From contig JAVLBT010000148.1 in the NCBI GenBank assembly GCA_031580945.1, forward strand, positions 1 through 7,468: DNA of 7,468 bases. The letters run 5' to 3'. This document shows positions 5,878 through 7,468 of this stretch, in pieces (within the stretch, counting starts at the first letter, position 1; each line of letters starts with the position of its first letter). The notes under the pieces were generated by a model that was not told the origin of the DNA, ran no database searches, and worked only from the letters and a program-made list of their open reading frames with translations. Origin of the DNA: Gracilimonas sp031580945. GTDB lineage: Bacteria > Bacteroidota > Rhodothermia > Balneolales > Balneolaceae. Made by a program: the position numbers and the translations under genes.

Positions 5878-7398
5878 TTAAATTAATGATGATCCTTTCA
5901 TTTCTTCGGGTTTTTCCAGTCCAATAAGCTTCAGAAGTGTAGGAGAAACATCGGCAAGGATACCATCTTTAAGGGTAATTTCTTTTGGATAATTAACTAC
6001 AATGGCAGGGACAAATGAAGTGGTATGAGCAGTATGTGGGCTTCCATCTTCTTTTATCATTTGATCAGCATTGCCATGATCTGCAATGATCAGAGTGCGA
6101 TATCCATGTTTATTAGCTGTTTCCATAACACGTTTTAGCTGATGATCCACAGTCTCAACAGCTTTTATAGCGGCTTCCATAATACCGGTATGTCCTACCA
6201 TATCAGGATTTGCAAAGTTAAGGACCACAAAATGGTATTTTTCACTGCTTAGTTGTTCTATGAGGGTATCAGCCACCTCATTTGCGCTCATCTCTGGCTG
6301 CAGATCATAGGTTGCTACCTTAGGGCTTGGAATTACAATTCGGTCTTCACCTTCGTTGGGTGTTTCTACCCCGCCATTAAAAAAATAGGTGACATGCGGG
6401 TATTTCTCTGTTTCCGCAATTCGAAATTGTTTGAGTCCATGCTTGCTGACCCACTCACCCATTGTATTTTTTAACTCTTGAGGTGGGTAAGCGACATGTG
6501 CAAAATCAAAAGTTTTATCGTAGGATGTAAATGTTGTGTAATGAAGTTGTAGATCTTCAACGTCAAATTCCTTAAAACCATTCTCATTTAAAGCCCGGGA
6601 TATTTGACGAGCTCGGTCACCCCGTATATTGTAAAAAAGAACTACATCATCCTTTTCAATTCTTGAATTTGGCGACTCATCTATCACTATGGGTTTTATA
6701 AACTCGTCAGTAACATCATTTTTGTAAGATATTTGAAATGCCTCTGCTGCCGAATTGAATTTTTCTCCAACCCCATGGACCAGCATATCATAGGCCAGCT
6801 TAATACGCTCCCATCTATTATCACGGTCCATAGCATAATATCGACCTATAATTGAAGCCAATTTACCAACCCCGATCTCATTCGCTTTATGTTCAAACTC
6901 CCTGGCATATTCAATACCTCCTTGGGGGGAAGTATCTCTTCCGTCAGTGAACGCATGAACATTAACATGCTCGATACCATGTTTTTTACATAACTCTAAG
7001 AGGGCAAATAAATGTTCATTATGACTGTGAACACCTCCATCAGAGAAAAGCCCCATGATATGGATCTTATTCTTGGCTTTTGCTTTCTCAACCGCTTTAA
7101 GCAATTCATTATTCTCGTAAAAAGAACCATCTTGAATGGCTTTATTAATACGGGAAAGTTCTTGCCACACGATCCGGCCAGCCCCAATATTGAGGTGCCC
7201 AACTTCAGAGTTTCCAAATTGACCTTCCGGTAGGCCAACATCTTCACCGCTGGCAGAAAGCCTGGAATGTGGATTATTTTGGAAAAGAGAATCGATATAT
7301 GGTGTGTTAGCTTTATCCACAGCGCTAACACTCGGATCTTCTGCCAACCCGAATCCATCTAAAATGACGAGCAATGCTTTTGATTCGGGATTGGGCAT
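5878..7398 (-). CDS. gpmI: 2,3-bisphosphoglycerate-independent phosphoglycerate mutase
   Basis: A complete 506-aa enzyme, close to the usual length of about 510, that interconverts 3- and 2-phosphoglycerate in glycolysis and gluconeogenesis in the cytosol. It is a two-Mn alkaline-phosphatase-superfamily enzyme with a phosphoserine intermediate. All expected motifs are present: LDGFG (13-17, metal ligand D14), GNSEVGH (62-68) with nucleophile S64, H125 in GGVHSH, TDGRDTSP (151-158), RYYAMDRDNRWER (186-198), RGDRAR (259-264), K332 before YPHVTYF, NPDMVGHTG (397-405, ligands D399 and H403), ADHGN (439-443, D440 and H441) and H458 in HTAH. Every metal ligand is intact, so it should be active. The start is ATG giving MPNPESKALLVILDG; no clear ribosome site precedes it. 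No promoter is recognised in the 70 bases upstream, so it may be driven from beyond the window. It is followed by clpC, which seems to have its own promoter. Confidence 0.97.
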   Translation of the reverse strand: MPNPESKALLVILDGFGLAEDPSVSAVDKANTPYIDSLFQNNPHSRLSASGEDVGLPEGQFGNSEVGHLNIGAGRIVWQELSRINKAIQDGSFYENNELLKAVEKAKAKNKIHIMGLFSDGGVHSHNEHLFALLELCKKHGIEHVNVHAFTDGRDTSPQGGIEYAREFEHKANEIGVGKLASIIGRYYAMDRDNRWERIKLAYDMLVHGVGEKFNSAAEAFQISYKNDVTDEFIKPIVIDESPNSRIEKDDVVLFYNIRGDRARQISRALNENGFKEFDVEDLQLHYTTFTSYDKTFDFAHVAYPPQELKNTMGEWVSKHGLKQFRIAETEKYPHVTYFFNGGVETPNEGEDRIVIPSPKVATYDLQPEMSANEVADTLIEQLSSEKYHFVVLNFANPDMVGHTGIMEAAIKAVETVDHQLKRVMETANKHGYRTLIIADHGNADQMIKEDGSPHTAHTTSFVPAIVVNYPKEITLKDGILADVSPTLLKLIGLEKPEEMKGSSLI

Positions 7399-7468
7399 CC
7401 GTTCAATTTTTATAGGTTATTTACGTAATTTGTTAACTGAGATTTTTTTCGAGCGGCGTTATTCTTAT
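7399..7468 (-). other. upstream flank of gpmI
   Basis: These 70 bases are AT-rich and contain the short palindromes TTACGTAA (7421-7428) and GTTAAC (7432-7437), but no TTTG/TAnnTTTG promoter. On the minus strand the edge can be read as the last codons of another gene, IRITPLEKNLS and then TAA at 7433-7435, 34 nt before the gpmI ATG. That would fit co-transcription with an upstream gene, but the stretch is far too short to identify. Confidence 0.25.

Noticed and set aside
6996..7358. A 120-codon minus-strand frame overlapping gpmI in another phase
   Set aside because: It overlaps the catalytic N-terminal part of gpmI, so it is a phase shadow of a conserved gene.
7433..7468. Possible C-terminal end of another minus-strand gene (IRITPLEKNLS followed by TAA)
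   Set aside because: Only eleven codons are visible; a frame this short at the edge is expected by chance and cannot be assigned to a family.

Overview
The window looks like an ordinary chromosomal housekeeping region of an AT-rich bacterium, most likely in the Bacteroidota/Balneolota lineage. Evidence for this: one clean and one near match to the Bacteroidetes-type housekeeping promoter (TTTG, about 20 bp, TAnnTTTG); genes with weak or absent Shine-Dalgarno sequences; a ClpC-type Hsp100; and a cofactor-independent phosphoglycerate mutase. The exact genus cannot be fixed from the sequence alone.

Layout, left to right. Positions 35-649 hold three tRNA genes on the minus strand, in transcription order Pro(UGG), Arg(UCU), Cys(GCA). 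There is a rho-independent terminator after Pro and another after Arg, and a good promoter upstream of Pro. Positions 720-1838 (minus) encode a GT4-type glycosyltransferase starting at GTG. Divergent from it, 1968-3044 (plus) encodes an exported protein with beta-propeller-like strand repeats and no recognised function. A strong bidirectional terminator at 3074-3109 separates that gene from clpC (3153-5732, minus), which converges on it. Upstream of clpC, also on the minus strand, lies gpmI (5878-7398).

The genes do not form one obvious system. clpC is an AAA+ unfoldase expected to feed ClpP, gpmI is glycolytic, the glycosyltransferase probably acts in surface glycan assembly, and the tRNAs serve translation. 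The least ordinary stretch is the 145-bp gap between gpmI and clpC. It holds a candidate clpC promoter whose -33 box is straddled by a tandem heptad repeat, whose -7 box lies in an inverted repeat, and which is followed by a second inverted repeat in the predicted leader. No ctsR, mcsA or mcsB gene is adjacent to clpC. I found no mobile element, CRISPR array, phage gene or defence system, and nothing I would call a new biological system.
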